Assembly: GCF_000966975.1 (NCBI RefSeq)
Contig: NZ_JZWV01000355.1
Span: 120-16,539, forward strand
Direction of reading: 5' to 3'
Source: Streptomyces katrae
GTDB taxonomy: Bacteria; Actinomycetota; Actinomycetes; Streptomycetales; Streptomycetaceae
Length of the DNA: 16,420 bases
The translations under genes and the position numbers were made by a program. Shown here in pieces: positions 1 to 6,634 of the stretch; within the stretch, counting starts at the first letter, position 1, and the number at the start of each line of letters is the position of its first letter. Under the pieces are notes generated by a model. The model was not told the origin of the DNA. It did not search any database and was given only the letters and a program-made list of their open reading frames with translations.

Positions 1-416
1 CCGTACGTCTCCCGCACCCGGTACCACTGCCGGGAGATCAGTGCGAGCAGCTCCCCCTCGTACTCGACCTTGAACTCCCGGTCCAGGATCCGCCCACTGA
101 CGTCGAGCTCCGTCCCCTCGGACATCGTCACGCGGAAGTGGTTGCGCAGCAGGGACAGCCGCTTGCGGCGGATCACCGCGAGCCGCTTCCCGTCCCGCTC
201 CAGGGTCATCGCGTCCCGCACCCCCGGCAGCCCGAGCCCGCCGAACAGCCGCTCCCGCAGGGTGATCAGCACCCGCCCGTCCGGATCCTCCAGCTCCAGG
301 GTGTCGCGCAGCCGCAGCGCCTTCCCGTCGACGAGGAAGGCGTGCCGGCCGTCCTCGTCCTCGATCCAGTAGTCGTCCCCGATGGCCAGCATTTTGTCCC
401 GAACGAGGTATTTCAT
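1..416 (-). CDS. LURP-one-related (LOR) family protein, partial (3' end beyond window)
   Basis: The visible 138 residues begin MKYLVRDKMLAIGDDYWIED and run as alternating short strands: FLVDGKALRLRDTLELED, then GRVLITLRERL, then a charged RRKRLSLLRNHF segment and FKVEYEGELLALISRQWY. This order fits the LURP-one-related/tubby-C-like beta-barrel fold (related to phospholipid scramblases). Bacterial members are usually about 160 residues, so only some 20-30 C-terminal residues should lie left of the window. No signal peptide or membrane helix is visible. The ATG at 416 is the first start in frame and matches the family's usual 'M(R/K)Y-L(V/I)-(R/K)' opening; no strong Shine-Dalgarno precedes it. 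The gene is divergent from the ATP-grasp-like gene with only 32 bp between starts, so both promoters must overlap. The cellular role of bacterial LOR proteins is not established. Family call fairly sure; function unknown. Confidence 0.78.
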   Translation of the reverse strand, partial: MKYLVRDKMLAIGDDYWIEDEDGRHAFLVDGKALRLRDTLELEDPDGRVLITLRERLFGGLGLPGVRDAMTLERDGKRLAVIRRKRLSLLRNHFRVTMSEGTELDVSGRILDREFKVEYEGELLALISRQWYRVRETY

Positions 417-436
417 TCGGAGATCATTTCCCGGGA

Positions 437-442
437 TAGGTT
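437..442 (+). promoter_or_regulatory. candidate -10 box (TAGGTT) of a leaderless start
   Basis: TAGGTT fits the actinobacterial TAnnnT -10 pattern and ends exactly 6 nt before the ATG at 449. Transcription would then begin at or next to the A of the start codon. There is no convincing Shine-Dalgarno in this 32-bp divergent gap, and no clear -35 box was found, so the call rests on spacing alone. Confidence 0.35.
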
Positions 443-448
443 GCCGTC

Positions 449-1258
449 ATGCCCCTTCTCTACGTCACCGACCTCGCCTACCCGGCCCGCGGCCGCCGCT
501 ACGGCGACGAGGACGTCTTCCTCACCTCCCGGCTGCGCGAGCACTTCCCCCTCGCGCTGTGCCACCCGCTGGACGCGCGCGCCCTGATGCCGGGCTTCGA
601 CGCGGTGATCGTCCGCAACAGCGGACCCGTGCTGCACTACCAGGAGGCCTACGAAGCCTTCCGCGCGGCCGCGCTCGCCTCCGGGACCCGCGTCTACAAC
701 CCGCTCACCGGCCGCGCCGACATGGCCGGCAAGCAGTACCTCCTCGACCTGACGGCAGCCGGGTACCCCGTCATCCCGACCGTGGACGACCCGGCGGACC
801 TCCACCTCCTGCCGCCGACGGACACCTACGCCGTCAAGCCCAGGCAGGGCGCCGACTCCATAGGCCTGACCTTCACCGAGGCCCCCGCCACCCGCCCGGG
901 CGAGTCCCTCATCCAGCCCCGGATCGACTTCGCCTACGAGGTCTCCTTCTACTTCGTGGACGACGCCTTCCAGTACGCCCTCCACGCCCCCGACCCGGCC
1001 CGCCGCTGGGAACTCGTCCCGTACGAGCCCACCCCCGAAGACCTGGCCTTCGCACGCCGCTTCATCGCCTGGAACACCCTCGACCACGGCATCCAGCGCG
1101 TGGACGCCTGCCGGGCCCCGTCGGGCGACCTCCTCCTGGTCGAACTGGAGGACCTCAACCCGTACCTCTCCCTGGACCTCCTGCCGGCCCCCGTCCAGGA
1201 CTCCTTCGTCGAGGCCCTGGTCAGCTCGCTGACGGCGTTCCTCGCCGCCGGGACCTGA
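449..1258 (+). CDS. ATP-grasp-like protein of unknown substrate
   Basis: 269 aa, cytosolic, no signal peptide. The layout fits an ATP-grasp ligase. Residues 1-80 form a Rossmann-like pre-grasp domain (LLYVTDLAYPARG; DAVIVRNSGPVLHY). 'NPLTGRADMAGKQYLLDLTAAGYPVIPT' at 84-111 resembles the segment where ATP-grasp enzymes begin, with K95. 'YAVKPRQGADSIGLTF' has a probable ATP-contacting K130. E153/Q156 (ESLIQPRID) lie in the hinge region. 'QRVDACRAPSGDLLLVELEDLNPYLSLD' supplies D219, E232, E234 and N237 as likely Mg-ATP ligands. The family condenses a carboxylate with an amine or thiol through an acyl-phosphate. No peptide precursor, partner ligase or biosynthetic gene lies beside it, so the substrate cannot be inferred. 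The ATG at 449 is chosen because the first residues already begin the fold. Its last 38 bp overlap the convergent acyltransferase gene. Fold call moderately sure; function unknown. Confidence 0.75.
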   Translation: MPLLYVTDLAYPARGRRYGDEDVFLTSRLREHFPLALCHPLDARALMPGFDAVIVRNSGPVLHYQEAYEAFRAAALASGTRVYNPLTGRADMAGKQYLLDLTAAGYPVIPTVDDPADLHLLPPTDTYAVKPRQGADSIGLTFTEAPATRPGESLIQPRIDFAYEVSFYFVDDAFQYALHAPDPARRWELVPYEPTPEDLAFARRFIAWNTLDHGIQRVDACRAPSGDLLLVELEDLNPYLSLDLLPAPVQDSFVEALVSSLTAFLAAGT

Positions 1259-2366
1259 GCAGCAGCCGTCGCCCGGGCAGCTCCACCCAGACGTGCAGGG
1301 CCCACGCGAGGGCCAGCGACACGCAGAAGACCGCCGCCGTCGCGAGCAGCCCGCCCCACAGGCCCAGCTTCGGATGCCCGCCGAACAGGCTCTCGCCGGC
1401 CCGGATCACCAGGATGTGGACCATGTAGAAGGCGAAGGACACCTCGCCCAGCTTCACGCTCAGCCGCCCCCGCCAGGGCGAGGGCTCCCCCCGCAGGTCG
1501 GCCTGCGCGGCGGCGGCGATGAGGGCGGCGTAGCCGACGACCGTGCAGGCGGCGGCCCGGTAGGCGTAGTCGGCCTGCCCGCTGAGGAAGTACCCGGCCA
1601 TGGTCAGCGCCAGCGCCACGCTCAGCCCGGGCCCGCGCCAGCGCCCGGCCCGCACCAGCTCGGCGAGGGCGATGCCGAGCACGAACTCGGGGAGGCGGTA
1701 CAGGGGGAAGAACATGTTCGCCCAGATCGCCCCGTCCGGGAGCCCGCTGAGCTCCATCCAGGCGGGAAGGGCGACGACGGCCGTCAAGCACACCGCAGCC
1801 GCGCCCGCACTCGCCCGCCACCCCAGCCGCCGCAGCGGCCACAGGAACAGCGGGAAGAACAGGTAGAAGAACGCCTCGGCGGCGAGCGACCAGCTGACCG
1901 GGTTCAGCCCCTGGAAGTACGGCACCCGCGCCACCCAGGCCTGCACCAGCCCCAGGTTCGCGGCGACCGGCCCGGCCGCCGGCTTCTCCCCGGCCCCCAG
2001 CAGCCACACCAGCACCAGCGCCGCCGCGGCCGTCACCAGATGCAGCGGATACACCCGGGCGAACCGCCGCCGCCAGAACCGCACGACCCCCCACCCGGTG
2101 GGAGTCCGCGCGGCCGACCAGGCGAGCACGAACCCGGAGAGCACGAAGAAGAACGAGACCCCGGTGTTCCCCACCCCGAACGCGGCCCCCACGAGGCCCT
2201 GCGCGCGCCCGCCGAAGTACTCGACGATGTACACGTGGTAGAGGAACACCATCAGCGCGGCGGTCCACCGCAGCCCGGTGAGCGACGGCAGCCCGACGAC
2301 CCGCCCGACGGCCTCGCCGTCCGCCTTCGTTTCTTCACGCCTGGATATGACCACTGCCGCCGACAT
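1221..2366 (-). CDS. acyltransferase family 3 integral membrane protein
   Basis: 381 aa with about ten hydrophobic segments, in the cell membrane. Family-3 acyltransferases (OafA/NodX type) move acyl groups such as acetyl onto sugars or other extracytoplasmic acceptors. Conserved landmarks are in order: 'LTGLRWTAALMVFLYHVY' (R33, H44, the family's R...H pair), 'GVSFFFVLSGFVLAW' (70-83), 'RRRFARVYPLHL' (99-110), 'NPVSWSLAAEAFFYLFFPLF' (155-174, E164) and 'LPEFVLGIAL' (225-234). The C-terminus ends in a basic tail (RRLLLRSRRR). No SGNH domain is fused, so it resembles the short stand-alone form. The ATG at 2366 is preceded by TACGTT with a 7-nt gap, compatible with a leaderless start; no Shine-Dalgarno is seen. 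The 3' end overlaps the convergent ATP-grasp gene by 38 bp with no clear terminator between them. No glycosyltransferase neighbour identifies the acceptor. Family sure; substrate unknown. Confidence 0.9.
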   Translation of the reverse strand: MSAAVVISRREETKADGEAVGRVVGLPSLTGLRWTAALMVFLYHVYIVEYFGGRAQGLVGAAFGVGNTGVSFFFVLSGFVLAWSAARTPTGWGVVRFWRRRFARVYPLHLVTAAAALVLVWLLGAGEKPAAGPVAANLGLVQAWVARVPYFQGLNPVSWSLAAEAFFYLFFPLFLWPLRRLGWRASAGAAAVCLTAVVALPAWMELSGLPDGAIWANMFFPLYRLPEFVLGIALAELVRAGRWRGPGLSVALALTMAGYFLSGQADYAYRAAACTVVGYAALIAAAAQADLRGEPSPWRGRLSVKLGEVSFAFYMVHILVIRAGESLFGGHPKLGLWGGLLATAAVFCVSLALAWALHVWVELPGRRLLLRSRRRGTPSAS

Positions 2367-2373
2367 GCGCGGC

Positions 2374-2379
2374 AACGTA
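2374..2379 (-). promoter_or_regulatory. candidate -10 box (TACGTT) for the acyltransferase gene
   Basis: Read on the minus strand, TACGTT fits TAnnnT and lies 7 nt before the ATG at 2366, the spacing of a leaderless actinobacterial promoter. No good -35 hexamer was found 16-19 bp upstream, so confidence is low. Confidence 0.3.
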
Positions 2380-2442
2380 ACACGGCCTCCGCTTGATCCA
2401 TTGCGCCCGCGGGGCGACGCCCCTCTCCGCTTCCCGCAGCAC

Positions 2443-2466
2443 GCTCGTGATCCGCCGTTCACGAGC
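2443..2466. promoter_or_regulatory. perfect 8-bp inverted repeat, candidate operator
   Basis: GCTCGTGA (2443-2450) and TCACGAGC (2459-2466) are exact reverse complements separated by 8 nt. The element ends 18 nt before the start codon of the thioredoxin/NHL gene and lies 77 bp upstream of the divergent acyltransferase start. The 16-bp half-site spacing would suit a dimeric regulator. An mRNA hairpin near the start codon is the alternative if transcription begins upstream of it. Confidence 0.45.
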
Positions 2467-2484
2467 CAATGGCAAGCTTGAAAC

Positions 2485-4320
2485 ATGAACGATGCTGCCC
2501 CGGCGCCCACCCCCGCGCCCGCGCCCCGCCGTGCCCGTGTCCGAGCCCCCGAGCTGATCGGCAAGGGGGGCTGGCTGAACACCGGAGGCAAGGAACTCAC
2601 CCTCGCTGACCTGCGAGGGCGCATTGTGATCTTGGATTTTTGGACCTTCTGCTGCATCAACTGCCTGCACGTCCTCGACGAGCTGCGCGAGCTGGAGGAG
2701 AAGCACCGGGACACCGTGGTGATCATCGGGGTGCATTCGCCGAAGTTCGTCCACGAGGCCGAGCACGCCGCCGTCGTCGATGCCGTCGAGCGGTACGAGG
2801 TGCACCACCCCGTGCTCGACGACCCCGAGCTCGCCACCTGGAAGCAGTACGCGGTGCGGGCCTGGCCCACGCTGGTCGTGATCGACCCCGAGGGGTACGT
2901 CGTCGCGCAGCACGCCGGTGAGGGGCACGCGCACGCCATCGAGCGGCTCGTCGAGGAGCTGGAGGCCGAGCACGAGGCCAAGGGGACGCTGCGGCGCGGG
3001 GACGGGCCCTATGTGGCGCCCGAGCCCGTGGCGACCGATCTGCGGTTCCCCGGGAAGGCGGCCCTGCTGCCGTCGGGGAACCTGCTCGTCTCCGATTCGA
3101 CGCGGCACCAGCTCGTGGAGCTCGCCGCCGACGGGGAGAGCGTCGTGCGGCGGATCGGCAGCGGGGAGCGCGGCTTCGGGCCGGAGGCGTTCAGCGAGCC
3201 GCAGGGGCTCGCGCTGCTGCCCGACGGGCGGGTGGTGGTCGCCGACACCGTCAACCACGCGCTGCGGGTCTTCGACCCCGCCACGGGGGCGGTGGAGACC
3301 GTCGCCGGGACCGGGCGGCAGTGGTGGCAGGGGTCGCCCACCTCCGGGCCGGCCCTCGAGGTGGACCTGTCCTCGCCGTGGGACGTGGCCTGGTGGCAGG
3401 GCCGGGTGTGGATCGCCATGGCCGGCGTGCACCAGCTGTGGACCTGGGACCCGGAGGCGGGGACCGTGCAGGTGGCGGCCGGGACCACCAACGAGGGGCT
3501 GGTCGACGGGCCCGCCGCCGAGGCCTGGTTCGCCCAGCCGTCCGGGCTCGCGGCCGCCGGGGACCGGCTGTGGATCGCCGACTCCGAGACCAGCGCGCTG
3601 CGTTACGTGGAGCGGGAGGAGGAGGGGTACGTCGTGCGGTCCGCCGTCGGGACCGGGCTGTTCGACTTCGGCCACCGGGACGGCGACGCCGCCCAGGCGC
3701 TGCTCCAGCACCCCCTCGGGGTGACGGCCCTCCCGGACGGTTCGGTCGCGGTCTGCGACACGTACAACCACGCCCTGCGGCGGTTCGACCCGGCCACCGG
3801 GCAGGTGACGACGCTCGCCACCGATCTGCGCGAGCCCAGCGGCGCCGTGCTGGTGGGCGAGGACATCGTGGTCGTGGAGTCCGCCCGGCACCGCCTGACC
3901 CGGCTGCGGCTGCCGGAGGAGGCCGTACGGGTGGAGTCCGTCGCCCACCGTACGCAGCGGGCCGCCACCGAGGTGGCGCCCGGCACGCTCCGCCTGGACG
4001 TGGTCTTCCAGGCCCCGGCGGGCCAGAAGCTGGACACCCGCTACGGGCCCTCCACCCGGCTGCTGGTCTCCTCGACCCCGCCGGAACTGCTCGCCGAGGG
4101 GGAGGGCGCCGGGACGGACCTGTTCCGGGACCTGGTGCTGAACCCCGACGTCACCGAAGGGGTCCTGCACGTCTCGGCGATGGCCGCCTCCTGCGACGAC
4201 GACCCCGCGAACGAGTACCCGGCCTGCCACGTCCACCAGCAGGACTGGGGGGTGCCGGTCGTCGTCGCCGAGGACGGTGCCGCCCGCCTGCCGCTGGTGC
4301 TGGCGGGGATGGACGGCTGA
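2485..4320 (+). CDS. thioredoxin-like domain protein with NHL-repeat beta-propeller (NHLRC2 type)
   Basis: 611 aa, no signal peptide, so probably cytosolic. Residues about 22-165 form a thioredoxin/TlpA-like domain: GRIVILDFWTFCCINCLHVL carries the redox-type CxxC as C57-I-N-C60 with an extra C56, and the cis-proline is P128 in AWPTLVVIDPEG. Residues about 175-480 hold six NHL blades with recurring 'hP.GhA.hpDG.hhVaDo..H.lr.h' sequence, e.g. EPQGLALLPDGRVVVADTVN and HPLGVTALPDGSVAVCDTYN. Residues about 490-611 are a strand-rich C-terminal domain with CDDDPANEYPACHVHQQDW. This three-part order matches animal NHLRC2 and its bacterial homologues, including the CCINC motif. Activity is uncertain; disulfide exchange is inferred from the motif only. 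An Ala/Pro-rich tail (2-18) precedes the fold. ATG 2485 is preceded by no strong Shine-Dalgarno. Nothing nearby indicates a partner. Confidence 0.92.
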   Translation: MNDAAPAPTPAPAPRRARVRAPELIGKGGWLNTGGKELTLADLRGRIVILDFWTFCCINCLHVLDELRELEEKHRDTVVIIGVHSPKFVHEAEHAAVVDAVERYEVHHPVLDDPELATWKQYAVRAWPTLVVIDPEGYVVAQHAGEGHAHAIERLVEELEAEHEAKGTLRRGDGPYVAPEPVATDLRFPGKAALLPSGNLLVSDSTRHQLVELAADGESVVRRIGSGERGFGPEAFSEPQGLALLPDGRVVVADTVNHALRVFDPATGAVETVAGTGRQWWQGSPTSGPALEVDLSSPWDVAWWQGRVWIAMAGVHQLWTWDPEAGTVQVAAGTTNEGLVDGPAAEAWFAQPSGLAAAGDRLWIADSETSALRYVEREEEGYVVRSAVGTGLFDFGHRDGDAAQALLQHPLGVTALPDGSVAVCDTYNHALRRFDPATGQVTTLATDLREPSGAVLVGEDIVVVESARHRLTRLRLPEEAVRVESVAHRTQRAATEVAPGTLRLDVVFQAPAGQKLDTRYGPSTRLLVSSTPPELLAEGEGAGTDLFRDLVLNPDVTEGVLHVSAMAASCDDDPANEYPACHVHQQDWGVPVVVAEDGAARLPLVLAGMDG

Positions 4321-4346
4321 GGACGCCCCCGGGCCGCCCTGAGCGG

Positions 4347-4380
4347 GTCCTTCCTGGGGGGTCAGCCCTCCAGGAAGGAC
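4347..4380. terminator. bidirectional hairpin between convergent genes, overlapping the M18 stop
   Basis: GTCCTTCCTGG (4347-4357) pairs perfectly over 11 bp with CCAGGAAGGAC (4370-4380); G and C runs inside allow a few more pairs. It lies 26 bp after the stop of the thioredoxin/NHL gene. Its right arm is the last coding part of the convergent M18 gene, whose stop codon (4362-4364) sits in the loop. There is no U-tract, as is common for GC-rich actinobacterial terminators. Confidence 0.6.
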
Positions 4381-5654
4381 AGCAGGGCGTTCGCCAGGAG
4401 GAACGGGTCGTCGGAGCCGCAGAGTTCGCGGGCCGAGTGCATCGAGAGGATCGCCACGCCGATGTCGACGGTCTGGATGCCGTGGCGGGCGGCGGTGATC
4501 GGGCCGATCGTCGTGCCGCACGGCATCGAGTTGTTGGAGACGAACGTCTGCCACGGCACCCCGGCCCGCTCGCAGGCGGCGGCGAAGACCGCGCGGCCGC
4601 TGCCGTCGGTGGCGTAGCGCTGGTTGACGTTGACCTTCAGGATGGGGCCGCCGTTGGCGCGCGGGTGGTGCGAAGGGTCGTGGCGCTCCGCGTAGTTGGG
4701 GTGGACGGCGTGCCCGGTGTCGGAGGAGAGGCAGATGGTGCCGGCGAAGGCGCGGGCCTTGTCCTCGTAGGTGCCGCCGCGGGAGAAGACTGAACGTTCC
4801 AGCACGTTGCCCAGGAGCGGGCCGTCGGCGCCGGTGTCCGACTGGGAGCCGTTCTCCTCGTGGTCGAAGGCGGCCAGCACCGGGATGTGGTCCAGCTTGC
4901 CGGAGGCGGAGACCGCGGCGAGGGCGGCGACGCCCGCGTGCACCGACACGAGGTTGTCCATGCGGGGGCCGGCGAGGAGTTCGCGGTCGCGGCCGAGGTA
5001 GGCGGGCGGCTCGATCGAGTGGACCATCAGGTCCCAGCCGGCCACCGAGCCCTGGGGCAGGCCCTCTTCCTCCTCCAGGAAGGCGATCAGGTCGCCCTCG
5101 CGGGCCTCGCCCAGGCCCCAGATCGGCTGCATGTGCCGCTGCTTGTCGAGCTTGAGGCCGTCGGTGTTGACGGAGCGGTCCAGGTGCACGGCGAGCTGGG
5201 GCACGCGCAGCAGGGGGCGGTCGATGTTGACGAGCCGGTCGGTGCCGTCCCGCAGCGAGAGCCGGCCCGCCAGGCCCAGGTCGCGGTCGAGCCAGGTGTT
5301 GAGGAGCGTCCCGCCGTAGATCTCGACGGCGACCTGCCGCCAGCCCTGCGAGCCGGTGTCCGGGACGGGCTTGACGCGCAGGTTGGGGGAGTCGGTGTGC
5401 GCCCCGATGATCCGGAAGGGGGTGTGCGCGGCCGCGCCTTCGGGGACGTACCAGGCGATGAGCGCGCCGCCGCGCAGGACGAACCGGCCTCCCGTGCCCG
5501 AGTCCCAGGCGTCCGATTCCGACAACTGCCTGAAGCCTGCCTTTTCCAGCCGCTCGGCCGCGTTGGCCACGGCGTGGTACGGCGACGGACTGGCCGTCAG
5601 GAAGGTCATCAGATCGTCGGTGTGGCCGCGGTCGAAGCGGGCGGGAGAGCTCAT
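4362..5654 (-). CDS. apeB: M18 family aminopeptidase (zinc metalloexopeptidase)
   Basis: 430 aa, close to the usual 420-435 of bacterial M18 enzymes, cytosolic. It should remove N-terminal residues, probably acidic or neutral ones, from peptides using two zinc ions. Visible landmarks are HTDSPNLRVKP (first metal His and Asp), GPRMDNLVSVHAG (bridging Asp), FDHEENGSQSDTGA (catalytic and ligand Glu pair), LSSDTGHAVHPNY (Asp ligand) and ILSMHSARELCG (final His). All expected ligands are present. The start is placed at ATG 5654 (MSSPARFDRGHTDDLM): TAAGGTG lies 6-7 nt upstream and can be read as a weak Shine-Dalgarno (AAGGTG) or as a leaderless -10 box. An in-frame ATG at 5687 (MANTTVV...) lacks either signal. 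The gene is 104 bp downstream of the Cys/His protein gene on the same strand with a hairpin between, so it is probably transcribed alone. The symbol follows the family naming for probable M18 aminopeptidase 2. Confidence 0.95.
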   Translation of the reverse strand: MSSPARFDRGHTDDLMTFLTASPSPYHAVANAAERLEKAGFRQLSESDAWDSGTGGRFVLRGGALIAWYVPEGAAAHTPFRIIGAHTDSPNLRVKPVPDTGSQGWRQVAVEIYGGTLLNTWLDRDLGLAGRLSLRDGTDRLVNIDRPLLRVPQLAVHLDRSVNTDGLKLDKQRHMQPIWGLGEAREGDLIAFLEEEEGLPQGSVAGWDLMVHSIEPPAYLGRDRELLAGPRMDNLVSVHAGVAALAAVSASGKLDHIPVLAAFDHEENGSQSDTGADGPLLGNVLERSVFSRGGTYEDKARAFAGTICLSSDTGHAVHPNYAERHDPSHHPRANGGPILKVNVNQRYATDGSGRAVFAAACERAGVPWQTFVSNNSMPCGTTIGPITAARHGIQTVDIGVAILSMHSARELCGSDDPFLLANALLSFLEG

Positions 5655-5723
5655 GTGGTTCACCTTAACGACGGTCGTGTTCGCCATGGCCGGACTGCGG
5701 CGGATAGCCGAGTGGTCGGGTTG

Positions 5724-5746
5724 CCGCGGGGGTGCGTGGCCCGCGG
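5724..5746 (-). terminator. hairpin after the Cys/His protein gene
   Basis: CCGCGGG (5724-5730) and CCCGCGG (5740-5746) form a perfect 7-bp GC stem with a 9-nt loop. It lies 12 bp past the stop codon of the 5759-6496 gene and upstream of the M18 aminopeptidase gene. No U-run follows. It is a plausible terminator or attenuator, but a short GC stem can arise by chance here. Confidence 0.4.
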
Positions 5747-5758
5747 GCTCCGTGGTTC

Positions 5759-6496
5759 TCAGCCCGGCGGACGCTCGAATCGGCGCTGCAGCTGCCGGCG
5801 CTCGCCCCGGCGGATGCGCGGGAGCATCTCGGGGGTCTGCGGCGGGCGCTGGGCGCGTCTTTTGCGTCCGGCGCAGAAGATACAGGCCTCGCCGGGCGGG
5901 GCATCGGGGTCGATGGGCGCTCCGGGGTGTTCGGAGCACCCCGAGGCGTTGCGCGGCCGGGACAGTTCGCGGGCGACGATGAACGCCCGGTGGAGGTCGT
6001 CCGCGAGGCGGACGAAGTCCCGGTCCGGTGAGCCGAGCGTGAGGTGGAAGCGCTGTTCGTCGATGGAGCGCAGGTACCGCCGCAGCACGTCGAGGGTGTA
6101 CGGGGGGTCCGGTACGGGGTAGCCGAGGCGGCGCTGCTCCACGGGGGCGGCGGGTGCCGCGGGGCGGCCGCCCTGGAGGCGCCGGCCGAGGCGCCGGCGG
6201 TCGTTGCAGATGAGGCAGCGGCCCCAGCCCTCGGGCGCCTCGGGGTCGAGGGCGCCGTTGGGGTGCTCGGGGCAGCCGGTGTAGCTCTTGGCCGGGGCGA
6301 GGCCGGCGGCCGTCTGGAAGGCGACGTACAGGGCGTCGGCCACGGGGTCGTACTCGGCGGGGTGGGCGCCTTCGTACAGGTCCTTGATCCGGTCGCCGAG
6401 GGCGCCCACGTTGGCCTGGAGCTCCTTGAGGGCGTACGGGCGCCCGGTGGGGACGGCGTACCCCCTGCCGCTGTGCTGCTGCTCCTGTGGACTCAT
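5759..6496 (-). CDS. uncharacterised actinobacterial protein with two tandem Cys/His (zinc-binding-like) units
   Basis: 245 aa, soluble, no named function recognised. It contains two copies of one unit with an exact offset of 112 residues. Each opens with a Tyr-Thr/Ala-Leu helix (PYALKEL at 20-26; PYTLDVL at 132-138). An 'AD.L..AF..A..L' helix follows (53-65; 165-177). Each ends in a metal-site pattern: C75-x2-H78-x15-C94-x2-C97 and C187-x2-H190-x14-C205-x2-C208, both inside 'GC.EHP....DP.AP.G..C..C..R.R'. Four Cys/His ligands per unit suggest one structural zinc each. The linker (108-120) is Ala/Pro-rich and the C-terminal 35 residues are Arg-rich (MLPRIRRGERRQLQRRFERP), which could contact nucleic acid; this is inference. 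ATG 6496 is preferred to the TTG at 6526 because it is a standard start just before a conserved-looking tail. Certain as a gene; function unknown. Confidence 0.85.
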   Translation of the reverse strand: MSPQEQQHSGRGYAVPTGRPYALKELQANVGALGDRIKDLYEGAHPAEYDPVADALYVAFQTAAGLAPAKSYTGCPEHPNGALDPEAPEGWGRCLICNDRRRLGRRLQGGRPAAPAAPVEQRRLGYPVPDPPYTLDVLRRYLRSIDEQRFHLTLGSPDRDFVRLADDLHRAFIVARELSRPRNASGCSEHPGAPIDPDAPPGEACIFCAGRKRRAQRPPQTPEMLPRIRRGERRQLQRRFERPPG

Positions 6497-6555
6497 GTCT
6501 ACGAGCGTCCCACGAACCGCTGACAACCGGAGAACCCGTTTCTCCCGGATCCGGA

Positions 6556-6603
6556 CACACCGGCGGCCGGACCCTCGACAGGAGGGGTCCGGCCACCGGC
6601 GTG
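6556..6603 (-). terminator. terminator hairpin of the acyl-CoA dehydrogenase gene
   Basis: GGCCGGACCC (6565-6574) pairs perfectly with GGGTCCGGCC (6585-6594). The stem extends outward through 6556-6563 and 6596-6603 with two mismatches, giving roughly 17 paired positions. It begins 31 bp beyond the stop codon of the fadE5-like gene, in the right place to end its transcript before the next gene on the same strand. Confidence 0.6.
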
Positions 6604-6612
6604 TACGTACAC
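6601..6612. repeat. perfect 12-bp palindrome GTGTACGTACAC
   Basis: The sequence equals its own reverse complement over 12 bp. It overlaps the foot of the preceding hairpin by 3 bp and lies 104 bp upstream of the Cys/His protein start. Its 8-bp core GTACGTAC recurs inside another 12-bp palindrome at 13707-13718. It could be a protein-binding site; chance cannot be excluded. Confidence 0.35.
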
Positions 6613-6634
6613 CGCGTACAACAGGGGGGCTGCC

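Noticed and set aside
2335..4554. 739-codon minus-strand frame opposite the thioredoxin/NHL gene
   Set aside because: It lies antisense to a well-supported gene, is Gly/Arg/Pro-rich, and shows no recognisable domain; typical high-GC artefact.
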